Origin: Rariloculus sp965263005
Lineage (GTDB): Bacteria > Pseudomonadota > Gammaproteobacteria > Steroidobacterales > Rariloculaceae
NCBI RefSeq assembly: GCF_965263005.1
Contig: NZ_OZ253579.1
Coordinates: 62,001 to 126,000 of the forward strand
Direction: 5' to 3'
DNA length: 64,000 nucleotides
Shown: piece after piece, positions 28,518 through 36,841 of the stretch
Layout of the letters: each line of letters starts with the position of its first letter
Position numbering within the stretch: the stretch's first letter is position 1
The notes under the pieces: generated by a model
Told to the model about the DNA's origin: nothing
The model's database searches: none
Seen by the model: only the letters and a program-made list of their open reading frames with translations
Translations under genes and position numbers: made by a program

Positions 28518-28760
28518 CGGCGGGGCCTTCGGCCCATGACGGTGTGTTTGACTCTTTGGCCTGTCCGACTGCAGTCGCAGGCTATTGTCCTCAGACCCGA
28601 CGCAGCGGGCTGCGAATCTTGGTTCGGCGATGTTCGATGTCGTGCAGTGCGAGCATCAGCTCGTATCCTGCCAGAAAATTCCAACTTTAGACTGTGTCAC
28701 ATAGGGGGGCTTACGCCGGCACTTTTTTCAGATATGTAGCCGAACGCAGACATTTGTGAA

Positions 28761-28832
28761 TGTCGTCGATCTGGGACATTTTTTGTTTGTCTTCGTTCGA
28801 CGACATGTGTATATTGTCTTCGTTCGACGATA
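28761..28832 (+). promoter_or_regulatory. Three operator-like palindromes at exact 27-bp spacing upstream of hipBA
   Basis: Three 18-base sites start at 28761, 28788 and 28815, each 27 bases apart. The middle one fits TGTCnTCGnnCGAnGACA perfectly; the right one has one mismatch (GATA for GACA); the left one has two. HipB-type antitoxins repress their own operon through several spaced palindromes, so these are the expected HipB sites. Sites two and three overlap the -35 and the end of the -10 box. Confidence 0.8.
28787..28815 (+). promoter_or_regulatory. Predicted hipBA promoter
   Basis: TTGTCT (28787-28792), a 17-base spacer and TATATT (28810-28815) form a good sigma-70 promoter 28 bases before the hipB ATG. 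It overlaps operator sites two and three, which fits autorepression. Confidence 0.65.
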
Positions 28833-28843
28833 TCTGGAGCATC

Positions 28844-29134
28844 ATGAAAATCCGAACCCCCCTGGACCTCGGCCTGGCCATTCGCGACAGACGCCGCAAG
28901 CTCAAGCTGAGCCAAACCGAACTCGCGCGCAGGGTGGGGGTCGGACGGCAATGGATCGTAGCCATCGAGCACGGCAAGTCCCGTGCCGAGCTTGGCTTGG
29001 CCCTCCGCACCCTCTCCGCCCTGGACCTTCTATTGAGGGTCGATCCCGGCGATCGCCTGCTTCTATCGAGCGACGACATAACCCCGCTCGACATCGATGC
29101 CGTCGTGAATGCCGCCAGGGAAGATCGGAAATGA
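28844..29134 (+). CDS. hipB: HipB-type antitoxin, HTH/XRE DNA-binding protein
   Basis: A 96-residue helix-turn-helix protein. Its core, AIRDRRRKLKLSQTELARRV followed by GVGRQWIVAIEHGKSRAELG, is an XRE-type domain at about residues 10-55, as in HipB antitoxins, which bind the HipA kinase and repress the operon. ATG 28844 follows GGAG at four to five bases. An earlier in-frame start at 28760 would read through the operator sites and is rejected. The stop overlaps the hipA start by four bases (ATGA), so translation is coupled. The triple operator upstream is the likely self-binding region. Confidence 0.88.
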   Translation: MKIRTPLDLGLAIRDRRRKLKLSQTELARRVGVGRQWIVAIEHGKSRAELGLALRTLSALDLLLRVDPGDRLLLSSDDITPLDIDAVVNAAREDRK

Positions 29135-30417
29135 ACGAGCTTCTTGTCGTCGTAGCCGATCGCCGGATCATGGGCGAGATTCGGCGTGATCGGCGCGGCC
29201 GGCTCAGTTTTGTCTACGACGATGGCTGGCGGTCCCAGGATGCAGCTTATCCGCTTTCTCTCTCGATGCCGCTCGTGGTCGCCGAACATGAACACGCCAG
29301 GATCGAGCCTTGGCTATGGGGACTGCTTCCCGACAACAACGCCATCCTTGCTCGCTGGGGACAGCGGTTTCATGTATCGCCCCGCAACGCTTTGGCCTTG
29401 CTCGGTGCGGTTGGCGAGGATTGCCCCGGTACTGTCCAACTGGTACGACCTGAAAGGGTCGACGAAATTCTCCGGGACGACAAACAGCAGGTCGAATGGT
29501 TGACCGATGCCGAGGTCGCCGAACGCCTGCGGATACTGAGACAAGATCAGGCGGCGTGGAGAATCCCGCGCGATACTGGGCAGTTCAGCCTCGCCGGCGC
29601 GCAGCCCAAGACGGCGTTCTTCTTCGACGGTCAGCGCTGGGGTGTGCCTTACGGCCCGACGCCAACCACTCACATCCTGAAGCCGCCTATCCATGGGTTC
29701 GACGGTCACGCCGAGAACGAACATCTCTGCCTGGCACTGGCCCGGGTACTCGGGTTGCCCGCGGCGCGCTCGCAGGTGCGCAGATTCGAGGATGAAACGG
29801 CGATCGTCGTGGAGCGGTACGACCGAGCCAGGCTCGACGGTACAATCCGACGCCTTCACCAGGAAGATATGTGCCAGGTCCTGGGGCTTCCCCCGACGAA
29901 AAAATACCAGAATGAGGGGGGCCCCGGGTGCGCCGAGTTGAGCGAAGCGATCCGGACACATTCGGGAGAGCCGGGCGACGATGCCTGGACGTTCGCACGC
30001 GCAATCATGCTGAACTGGATCATCGGCGGCACCGACGCGCACGCAAAGAATTTCTCGATGCTCATCGGCGCCACAGGACGAGCGCGCCTGGCACCGCTCT
30101 ACGACGTGGCAAGCACGCTGGCTTACGACTTCGATTCGAAAAAGCTGAAGATGGCGACCAAGATCGGCGGGAAATACCGGCTCGAACAGGTTTACTCACG
30201 CCATTGGGTGAGGTTCGCCAAGGAAGTTCGCCTCTCGCCCGCTGAAGTCCTGGACATGGGAAAATCCATGGTGGAGACGCTGCCGGCCGCGTTTGCAGCA
30301 ACCGTCGACGAAGCTCACGCCAATGGGCTCGATCACCCAATTCTGCAGCGAATGATCGAGGTGTTGAACGCACGCTCGCAACATTGCGCCCGCGTCTTGG
30401 AGGCCGCGGCAAGCTGA
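29131..30417 (+). CDS. hipA: HipA-type serine/threonine kinase toxin
   Basis: A 428-residue HipA-family kinase. Family toxins phosphorylate a target (glutamyl-tRNA synthetase in E. coli HipA) and cause growth arrest. Visible motifs are PLSLSMPL and GLLPDNNAIL in the N-subdomain, FSLAGAQPKTAFF near residue 152, THILKPPI, IVVERYDR near 230, the catalytic loop IIGGTDAHAKNFSMLI near 295 with its aspartate, and LAPLYDVAS near 322 for metal binding. All key residues look present, so the toxin appears active. It starts at ATG 29131 inside the hipB stop. It lies next to a decayed repressor and tRNA-Ser, a position typical of mobile DNA. Confidence 0.9.
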   Translation: MNELLVVVADRRIMGEIRRDRRGRLSFVYDDGWRSQDAAYPLSLSMPLVVAEHEHARIEPWLWGLLPDNNAILARWGQRFHVSPRNALALLGAVGEDCPGTVQLVRPERVDEILRDDKQQVEWLTDAEVAERLRILRQDQAAWRIPRDTGQFSLAGAQPKTAFFFDGQRWGVPYGPTPTTHILKPPIHGFDGHAENEHLCLALARVLGLPAARSQVRRFEDETAIVVERYDRARLDGTIRRLHQEDMCQVLGLPPTKKYQNEGGPGCAELSEAIRTHSGEPGDDAWTFARAIMLNWIIGGTDAHAKNFSMLIGATGRARLAPLYDVASTLAYDFDSKKLKMATKIGGKYRLEQVYSRHWVRFAKEVRLSPAEVLDMGKSMVETLPAAFAATVDEAHANGLDHPILQRMIEVLNARSQHCARVLEAAAS

Positions 30418-30518
30418 TCGGCTCAAGATCCCGAAATAGGCTCCTAACAGCGGATCGATGCTCTGAGGCGCCGACGGTCTGCACTCGCGACAACGCGCGA
30501 TGCTACCTGCCCGATTCG

Positions 30519-30832
30519 ATGCTGCGCCAGGTGGCCGAAGCGAACCCCAAGGAGTTGAGGATCGTACGCGTGCCCGGCGACGCCATGGAACCGCTCTTGA
30601 GCGAAGGAGACCGGCTCGTGATCGCTACCGCCCGCACACACCCCCGACCGGAGAACTCTGTGACCTGTGGTACACCAGCAGCCTGGCGGTCAGGCGCGCG
30701 GAGACCGTGCCGCAAACCCAGCCCGCGCAGTTGCGGCTCACATGCGCGAACCCGAACTATGCGTCGGTGACTTGCCTCGCCGGGGAGGCCCGCATCGTCG
30801 CAACGGTGCTGTGGATGTTCCGGCGACCTTGA
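30519..30832 (+). pseudogene. Decayed S24-family repressor/peptidase (LexA/CI C-terminal domain)
   Basis: The first part reads LRIVRVPGDAMEPLLSEGDRLVI, matching the S24 motif GDSMEP...GD. A frameshift near 30640-30660 then moves to another frame with GELCDLWYTSSLAVRRAETV, QLRLTCANPNYA and EARIVATVLWMFRRP, which matches the rest of the domain. The catalytic serine of GDSMEP is alanine here, the region of the catalytic lysine reads VRR instead of VKR, and the N-terminal DNA-binding domain is missing. It is therefore a relic of a phage- or element-type repressor. It lies between hipA and tRNA-Ser. Confidence 0.65.
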
Positions 30833-31053
30833 TTCAATCCCGCCGACCCGGAGCGTCATCTAACGGCTCCGGAAATGCGACCTTATCGTGGCAGGATTTT
30901 CTGCCCCATCTCCGGCCCCTGAATCACGCGGCAGATACGAAACATGCCCTCACGGTCTCCCACAGTCGCCTGCAAAGAGTAACAACTATTGGTACAACCA
31001 AAATTTGAGTATTGCTATTGCTCGATGAATTTCAATAGCTTATGAAATATAGG

Positions 31054-31144
31054 TGGCGGAGAGGGAGGGATTCGAACCCTCGAAGGGCTTTTAACCCTTA
31101 CTCCCTTAGCAGGGGAGCGCTTTCAGCCACTCAGCCACCTCTCC
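31054..31144 (-). tRNA. tRNA-Ser (anticodon GCU)
   Basis: The minus strand folds as a class II tRNA: acceptor GGAGAGG pairs with CCTCTCC, followed by G and an encoded CCA. The long variable arm (AAGGGTT...AGCCCTT) is typical of serine tRNAs. The T arm contains GGTTCGAATCC. The anticodon GCT is at 31110-31108 and reads AGC/AGU serine codons. It sits downstream of csrA, the usual gammaproteobacterial place, with its 3' end facing the accessory region, the orientation used by integrating elements. Confidence 0.95.
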
Positions 31145-31231
31145 GATAGGGATTGTGCCGACATCAGTCCGTCGGCAGCGTGATTCTAGCTGCTGTGCGA
31201 GAAAATAGGGACAGGCTGCCCGGCTACGAGG

Positions 31232-31447
31232 CTATTGACTGGTGCCGCCGACGAGCTTCGGAAGTTCGGATTCTTCCTCAGCCTGCTCGCTCTTGATTCG
31301 CTCGTAGATCTCTTCGCGGTGTACCGCCACTTCCCGCGGTGCGTTTACCCCGAGACGCACCTGATTGCTCTTCACGCCGAGCACGGTCACCGTGACGTCA
31401 TCGCCGATGACCACCGTCTCTCCAACCCTGCGGGTCAAGATCAGCAT
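31232..31447 (-). CDS. csrA: Carbon storage regulator CsrA/RsmA
   Basis: A 71-residue RNA-binding protein that represses or stabilises mRNAs by binding GGA motifs near ribosome-binding sites. The sequence MLILTRRVGETVVIGDDVTV is the classic CsrA start; the critical residues around RLGVNAPREVAVHREEIYER are intact. ATG 31447 follows AAGGAG at seven bases; an upstream in-frame start is rejected because the family begins exactly here. The C-terminal tail (EEESELPKLVGGTSQ) is somewhat acidic and slightly longer than E. coli CsrA (61 residues). It lies between alaS and tRNA-Ser as in many gammaproteobacteria, without the lysC seen in some. Confidence 0.96.
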   Translation of the reverse strand: MLILTRRVGETVVIGDDVTVTVLGVKSNQVRLGVNAPREVAVHREEIYERIKSEQAEEESELPKLVGGTSQ

Positions 31448-31767
31448 AGCCAAACTCCTTCTCGGTCTCTGCCGCCCGTCCCGCCGGCGCGCCACCCAGC
31501 GCGACACGCCTTGGAGAGTCAGGCGACCATCCTTCAGACCCCGAGTCGTCGCATGCTTGCAAAGTCAGAACACGCTGGACTCCAGGACGTCCTTGGCCGG
31601 GCCGGCCGCTGTGTTCGTTTATGTCAGTTGAGGCCGGACCCTCACAGTGAAACGGACCTCCGAGGGCACACTTCACTCAGGGTATGGTAATGCATTTCCG
31701 CGTCGAGTGACCGGATTTGCAGGTTGATCGCTGCGACGACCCGGATGCGAGCCCCGCGACGCTCGGC
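31448..31767. other. Intergenic stretch between alaS and csrA
   Basis: About 320 bases downstream of alaS that hold the csrA ribosome-binding site and presumably its promoters. I see no other gene or a clear terminator. Confidence 0.5.
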
Positions 31768-34446
31768 TCAGAGCACGGTCCGAACGAGCGCGAGCGCCTC
31801 GTCGAGCTTGTCGGGCAGGTTCCCGCCGGCCTGTGCGAAGTCTGGCCGTCCGCCGCCGCTGCCGCCGACACATTCGGCAATGGGCTTGATGAGCTTACCC
31901 GCGTTGAGCCGGCCCGTCAGATCCTTCGTTACGCCGGCAACGAGACACACCTTGCCCGCTTCAACGCTGCCGAGCACGACGACGCCCGAGCCGAGTCTGT
32001 CCTTGAGCTGATCGGCAGCACCGCGCAGCGCTTTGAAATCAGCGCTGTCGAGCCGTGCGACCAGCAATTCGATGCCATTGACGACCTCGGTCTCGTCGAG
32101 CAGGTCGCGGCCGCCGCCCGTCGCGAGCTTGCTCTTCAAATTCTCGACCTCACGTTCGAGATGCCTCGCGCGCTCGATAAGCTGGGCCACCTTGTCCCTG
32201 ACGTCGACACGCCTGCCCTTGAGGAGTCCGGCCACGTCTCGGAGCACGGTTTCCCCCGCGTTGACCCAGGTGAGCGCATCGCGCCCGGTGACCGCTTCGA
32301 TACGGCGCTGGCCGGCGGCGATACCCGACTCCGACGTGATCTTGAACAGGCCTATATCGCCGGCGCGGCTTACGTGCGTGCCGCCGCACAATTCCGTCGA
32401 GAAGTCGCCGAGCGTAAGCACCCTGACGTCATCGCCGTACTTGTCGCCGAAAAACGCGAGCGCGCCGCCCGCGATTGCTTCATCGTAGGACACGACGCTT
32501 GTGGCGGCCTCGCTGTTCAGGCGAACCTGCTCGTTGACGAGCGCTTCGATCTGCTCGAGCCCGTCGCTGCCGACCGGGTCGTAATGCGAGAAATCGAAGC
32601 GCAGCCGGTCGGGTGCGACGAGCGAACCTTTCTGTTGGACGTGTGAGCCCAGGACCTGGCGCAGCGCGGCATGCAACAGGTGCGTTGCCGAATGGTTCAG
32701 GACGATGGCCGCACGCCGCTCCGCATCGACCGACGCGCTGACGCTGGCGCCGACCGCAAGCTCGCCCGAAGCGAGCGAGCCGATGTGCCCGTGCGCCGCG
32801 TCGAGCTTGCGCGTGTCCGAGACGCGAAACTCCGCCGCCGCGCCGAACAGGTGGTGGGGGGCGCCCGACAAGCGGCCAGTGTAGCCGGCCAAGCGTTCAG
32901 CGTCATCAGCGAAACGGCCAGCCTCGCTCAACAAACGACCGGTGTCACCAACCTGCCCGCCGCTCTCCGCATAGAACGGCGTACGATCAAGAACGACGAT
33001 GCCGGTGTTGCCCGCGGTAAGCCGCTCGACCGGGTTCGCTTCGGCGTCGAAGAGCGCGACGATCTCGCCTTCTGCCTCGAGGCACTCATAGCCCAGAAAC
33101 TCGGTCTCCTCACTCAGCGACGGCAAGTCATGCGCGATTGCCTCGAAACGACTCGCGCGCCTCGAGCGCGTGCGCTGACCCTTCATCGCGCGCTCGAATC
33201 CTTCGCCGTCCACGGCGAGCCCGCGCTCGCGGGCGATGTCGGCAGTCAGATCCTCGGGGAAACCGTAGGTGTCGTAGAGCCTGAAGACGGTCTCGCCCGG
33301 CAGTGCCCCGCCGCGGGGCAGATCGGCAATGACGCCCTCGAGCAGGCGCATGCCTTTCGTCAACGTCTCGGCAAAGCGCTGTTCCTCCTGCAACAGCACC
33401 CGCTCGACGTGGCTTCGCTGCGCGCTGAGCTCGGGATATGCCTGCCCCATTTCGGCCTCGACGCTTGCGACAAGCGAATGAAAGAACGGATCCTCGATGC
33501 CGAGCTTGTATCCGTGCCGCAGGGCGCGCCGAATGATTCGGCGCAGCACATAGCCGCGCCCCTCGTTGCCGGGCAAAACGCCGTCAGCGATCAGGAACGA
33601 ACATGCGCGTATGTGATCGGCGATGACTCTGAGCGATTTGCTCTCGAGATCCGACGTCCTGGTCACCGCGGCGGCAGATTCGATGAGGTTCCTGAAGAGA
33701 TCGATCTCGTAATTCGAATGCACGCCCTGCATGACCGCGGCAAGCCGTTCGAGCCCCAGGCCCGTATCGACCGACGGCTTCGGCAGCGGCGCGAGCTCGC
33801 CCTGCGCGTTGCGGTCGTACTGCATGAAGACGAGGTTCCAGATCTCGACGTAGCGGTCGCCCTCGGCGTCCGGCGAGCCGGGCGGGCCGCCCGGGACGCC
33901 GTCGCCGTGATCGTAGAAGATCTCCGCGCACGGCCCGCATGGCCCCGTGTCGCCCATCGACCAGAAGTTTTCGTCTTCGCCCATGCGGCCGAAGCGGCGC
34001 TTGTCGATGCCGATTTCGTCGAGCCAGATCGATGCTGCTTCGTCATCGTCGAGATAGACCGTGCACCAGAGGCGCTCGGGAGGCAAGCCGAGCACGCCGG
34101 TCATGAACTCCCAGGCGTAGTGGATCGCCTCGCGTTTGAAGTAGTCGCCGAAACTGAAGTTGCCGAGCATCTCGAAAAAGGTGTGATGCCTGGCCGTGTA
34201 GCCGACGTTTTCGAGATCGTTGTGCTTGCCTCCGGCCCGCACACATCGCTGCGAGGTCACCGCTCGCTGCGTGTCGCGGGATTCCCGGCCGAGAAAAACG
34301 TCCTTGAACTGCACCATACCCGCGTTCGTGAACAGCAACGTGGGATCGTTGGCCGGCACGAGCGGCGAGCTCGGCACGATTTCATGGCCGCGCTCGGCGA
34401 AGAAATCGAGGAACGCCTTGCGCAGCTCGCTGCTTGAATGAGTCAT
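31768..34446 (-). CDS. alaS: Alanine--tRNA ligase
   Basis: An 892-residue AlaRS that charges tRNA-Ala and edits mischarged Ser/Gly. The catalytic domain opens with SSSELRKAFLDFFAERGHE and has the HHTFFEMLGNFSFGDYFK motif. The editing domain has the zinc ligands HSATHLLHAAL and CGGTH, and the C-Ala domain ends in GGSGGGRPDFAQAGG. It is slightly longer than the E. coli enzyme (876 residues) mainly because of about 28 extra residues with a repeated GRL/GRF pattern (LSEAGRFADDAERLAGYTGR) ahead of the editing domain, near bases 32870-32945. The gene follows recX by 33 bases and was probably transcribed with recA-recX. Confidence 0.96.
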   Translation of the reverse strand: MTHSSSELRKAFLDFFAERGHEIVPSSPLVPANDPTLLFTNAGMVQFKDVFLGRESRDTQRAVTSQRCVRAGGKHNDLENVGYTARHHTFFEMLGNFSFGDYFKREAIHYAWEFMTGVLGLPPERLWCTVYLDDDEAASIWLDEIGIDKRRFGRMGEDENFWSMGDTGPCGPCAEIFYDHGDGVPGGPPGSPDAEGDRYVEIWNLVFMQYDRNAQGELAPLPKPSVDTGLGLERLAAVMQGVHSNYEIDLFRNLIESAAAVTRTSDLESKSLRVIADHIRACSFLIADGVLPGNEGRGYVLRRIIRRALRHGYKLGIEDPFFHSLVASVEAEMGQAYPELSAQRSHVERVLLQEEQRFAETLTKGMRLLEGVIADLPRGGALPGETVFRLYDTYGFPEDLTADIARERGLAVDGEGFERAMKGQRTRSRRASRFEAIAHDLPSLSEETEFLGYECLEAEGEIVALFDAEANPVERLTAGNTGIVVLDRTPFYAESGGQVGDTGRLLSEAGRFADDAERLAGYTGRLSGAPHHLFGAAAEFRVSDTRKLDAAHGHIGSLASGELAVGASVSASVDAERRAAIVLNHSATHLLHAALRQVLGSHVQQKGSLVAPDRLRFDFSHYDPVGSDGLEQIEALVNEQVRLNSEAATSVVSYDEAIAGGALAFFGDKYGDDVRVLTLGDFSTELCGGTHVSRAGDIGLFKITSESGIAAGQRRIEAVTGRDALTWVNAGETVLRDVAGLLKGRRVDVRDKVAQLIERARHLEREVENLKSKLATGGGRDLLDETEVVNGIELLVARLDSADFKALRGAADQLKDRLGSGVVVLGSVEAGKVCLVAGVTKDLTGRLNAGKLIKPIAECVGGSGGGRPDFAQAGGNLPDKLDEALALVRTVL

Positions 34447-34479
34447 CTCGACAACATGATCGGAACCGCGGGCAGCACG

Positions 34480-34938
34480 TTAATCGGAATTATCGCCAAT
34501 ATCCAGCGCCGCATCGATCTGACTCATATCGAAGCCCCGGTATTGGAGGAATCGGGCTTGCCGGACGCGTTCGGCATAGCCCGTCGGGGCGCCGCCGCCG
34601 AAGCGTTTGGCCCTGGCTTCGCGTGCAATCGCGCACCAATCGAATTCATCGTCGTGCAGCAGCTCATCCAGGTGTTTGACATCGACGCCGCGCCGTGCGA
34701 GATCCGACCGAATGCGAACCGGGCCCTGGCCTTTCGCCGCCCTCGCGCTGACGAAGCTCTCGGCAAAACGCCGCTCCGAAAGTGCTCCGGACTGCTCCAG
34801 CTCATCGAGTGTTTCGTCTATGAGCTCGCGGCTGAATGCGCGTTTGCCGAGCTTGCGCTGGAGCTCAAGACGACTGTGCTCGCGCCGCGCGAGCAGATCG
34901 AGAGCGAGTTTCCTGCACGCCGCCCGATCGAGCGCCAT
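34480..34938 (-). CDS. recX: Regulatory protein RecX
   Basis: A 152-residue RecX, a modulator that binds RecA filaments and limits their activity. It shows the family's three-helix repeats: ALDLLARREHSRLELQRKL, then FSRELIDETLDELEQSGALS with the RRFAESFVSARAAKGQGPVR motif, and a C-terminal repeat ending RFLQYRGFDMSQI. It starts one base after the recA stop, an arrangement typical of recA-recX operons, and precedes alaS. Confidence 0.93.
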   Translation of the reverse strand: MALDRAACRKLALDLLARREHSRLELQRKLGKRAFSRELIDETLDELEQSGALSERRFAESFVSARAAKGQGPVRIRSDLARRGVDVKHLDELLHDDEFDWCAIAREARAKRFGGGAPTGYAERVRQARFLQYRGFDMSQIDAALDIGDNSD

Positions 34939-34939
34939 T

Positions 34940-35986
34940 TCAGGCTTGCTTTCGCGCCGCGCCCCCCTCGGCGGCTGGAACTTCGGTCAGCGTCTTCTTG
35001 GGCAGCAGCCTGTCTCTGATCTTCGCTTCAATCTCGGCGGCGATGTCGGAGTGCTCGATCAGAAACGCGCGCGCGTTCTCCTTGCCCTGGCCCACGCGGT
35101 CGCCGTTGTAGCTGTACCAGGAGCCCGACTTTTCGATGATGCCCTGCGCGACGCCGTGGTCAATGACTTCACCTTCGCGAGAGATGCCGTGCCCGTACAG
35201 TATCTCGAACTCTGCCTTCCTGAACGGCGGCGCCACCTTGTTCTTGACGACCTTGACCCGCGTCTCGTTGCCGAGAATTTCGTCGCCCTTCTTGATCGCG
35301 CCGATACGGCGGATGTCGAGCCTGACGGACGAGTAGAACTTCAGTGCATTGCCGCCCGTCGTCGTCTCGGGACTGCCGAACATGACGCCGATCTTCATGC
35401 GGATCTGGTTGATGAAGACCACGAGGCAATTCGACCGCTTGATATTCGCCGTCAGCTTGCGCAGCGCCTGGGACATCAACCGCGCCTGAAGACCCACGTG
35501 GGAATCGCCCATCTCGCCTTCGATCTCGGCCTTGGGCGTCAGCGCCGCGACCGAATCGACGACGACGAGGTCGACGGCTCCGGATCTGACAAGCATATCG
35601 GTGATCTCGAGCGCCTGCTCGCCCGTGTCGGGCTGGGAGATCAGCAGATCGTCGACATTGACGCCGACCTTCTCGGCGTAGCCGGGGTCGAGCGCGTGCT
35701 CGGCGTCGACGAACGCCGCCGTGCCGCCAGCGCGCTGGATTTCCGCGACAACCTGGAGTGTCAGCGTCGTCTTGCCCGACGATTCCGGTCCGTAAATCTC
35801 GACAACTCGCCCGCGCGGCAGACCACCGATGCCGAGCGCGGCATCGAGGCCCATCGAGCCCGTCGAGACGACCTCGAACTCGCGCATCGCGATCGAGTCG
35901 CCAAGGCGCATGACGGAACCCTTGCCGAACTGCTTTTCGATCTGACCCAAGGCGGCTGCAAGTGCTCTTTTGCGATTGTCGTCCAT
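34940..35986 (-). CDS. recA: DNA recombinase RecA
   Basis: A 348-residue RecA, which forms filaments on single-stranded DNA for strand exchange and triggers LexA cleavage. Walker A GPESSGKT is at residues 66-73; the Walker B region DLVVVDSVAAL is near 140; loop L2 region MFGSPETTTGGNALKFYSSV is near 200. The length matches the family (E. coli 353). The ATG at 35986 opens MDDNRKRALAAALGQIEKQFG, the usual start. I found no clean LexA box upstream. Confidence 0.97.
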   Translation of the reverse strand: MDDNRKRALAAALGQIEKQFGKGSVMRLGDSIAMREFEVVSTGSMGLDAALGIGGLPRGRVVEIYGPESSGKTTLTLQVVAEIQRAGGTAAFVDAEHALDPGYAEKVGVNVDDLLISQPDTGEQALEITDMLVRSGAVDLVVVDSVAALTPKAEIEGEMGDSHVGLQARLMSQALRKLTANIKRSNCLVVFINQIRMKIGVMFGSPETTTGGNALKFYSSVRLDIRRIGAIKKGDEILGNETRVKVVKNKVAPPFRKAEFEILYGHGISREGEVIDHGVAQGIIEKSGSWYSYNGDRVGQGKENARAFLIEHSDIAAEIEAKIRDRLLPKKTLTEVPAAEGGAARKQA

Positions 35987-36147
35987 AATTTTTTGTCCGG
36001 TTTGTGTTGGCTGCGGAAAGAAGCCGAGAGCACTCTGATTATTTCACAGAACAGACCTGCAATCAGCCGAAGATTTGACGCGAAGCACACCGATTTTGCG
36101 GGCCGGGGACCCATGCCGGAGCCGGACTGGATTCCAGTTGCGGTCGT

Positions 36148-36642
36148 TCAGATCGGCCAGTGTTGGATCGGCTCGTAGCGCACGCCCCGGTCGCAGGACA
36201 CAGATTCAACGAGCGCAAGTCGCTCGACCGGCCAGCGCACGGGCTTGACCGCTTCATTCACTGCGCGCGAACGCCGGCAAAGCGTGACGTGCGGAGCGAA
36301 AAGCTTCCTGTCGCGCTCAAATCCCTGCTCGGCGAGCCCGTCCCAGAGCAGCCGCTCGAGCGAGATGAGCGGCTCGGGCTTGTGGGCCGGCGCGAACCAG
36401 AGAATCTTCGGCCGAGGCCAATGACCGAGCATGTCGAGCGTGATTTCGAAGGGGCCGGTCTCGATTGGCGGCACACCCGAGGCGCTGTCGAGCTCGACCG
36501 GTGTAAGCGCGCCCAGGAACGCAACCGTGATATGGAGGTTGTCTGTGCGCGTCGGCCTACCGCCGGCCGCACGCACGGCCCGTCGCGTGGCTTTGGCGAG
36601 TGCCGCGCGCGTCGCCTCGTCCGGCCATAGCGCAAAGAACAC
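36148..36642 (-). CDS. thpR: RNA 2',3'-cyclic phosphodiesterase (2'-5' RNA ligase family)
   Basis: A two-His phosphoesterase of about 164 residues. The two signature motifs are HITVAFLG and HVTLCRR, and the opening VFFALWPDEATRAALA matches the family's first strand. The start is uncertain: the family opening coincides with a GTG at 36642, which I use. The frame is open upstream to an ATG at 36849, overlapping pncC, but the extra residues are Arg/Ser-rich and not family-like. It lies in a minus-strand run between pncC and recA. Confidence 0.8.
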   Translation of the reverse strand: MFFALWPDEATRAALAKATRRAVRAAGGRPTRTDNLHITVAFLGALTPVELDSASGVPPIETGPFEITLDMLGHWPRPKILWFAPAHKPEPLISLERLLWDGLAEQGFERDRKLFAPHVTLCRRSRAVNEAVKPVRWPVERLALVESVSCDRGVRYEPIQHWPI

Positions 36643-36841
36643 TCGCCGCCGCCGCGAGGACCCGTTCGCGCCGCGATCGCTAGCAGCCCGCGGCAAGAGT
36701 CCCTCGTCGCACCGAGACCGGCGAGGCGCCCGGCCGGCAAGGCGAGAGGAGGGAGAATATCGGGAATATTCGACCGACGAGCAACACGGACGGCCGGGAT
36801 GCATCGCCGGTCGAATGCAGCGGAACTCTTGCCACGGGCTG

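Larger units (their letters stand above)
28180..28843. other. Intergenic stretch before hipBA
   Basis: About 660 bases. It contains one possible very small open frame (28407-28517, separate entry) and, at its right end, the hipBA operators and promoter (28761-28832). Otherwise I see nothing that looks like a gene. Confidence 0.55.

Noticed and set aside
28522..28535. GGGCC-TTC-GGCCC hairpin considered as a terminator
   Set aside because: Only five base pairs and no following T run.
36035..36049. LexA-box-like CTG-N9-CAG upstream of recA
   Set aside because: The gammaproteobacterial box needs CTG-N10-CAG; the spacing is one base short, so SOS control cannot be claimed.
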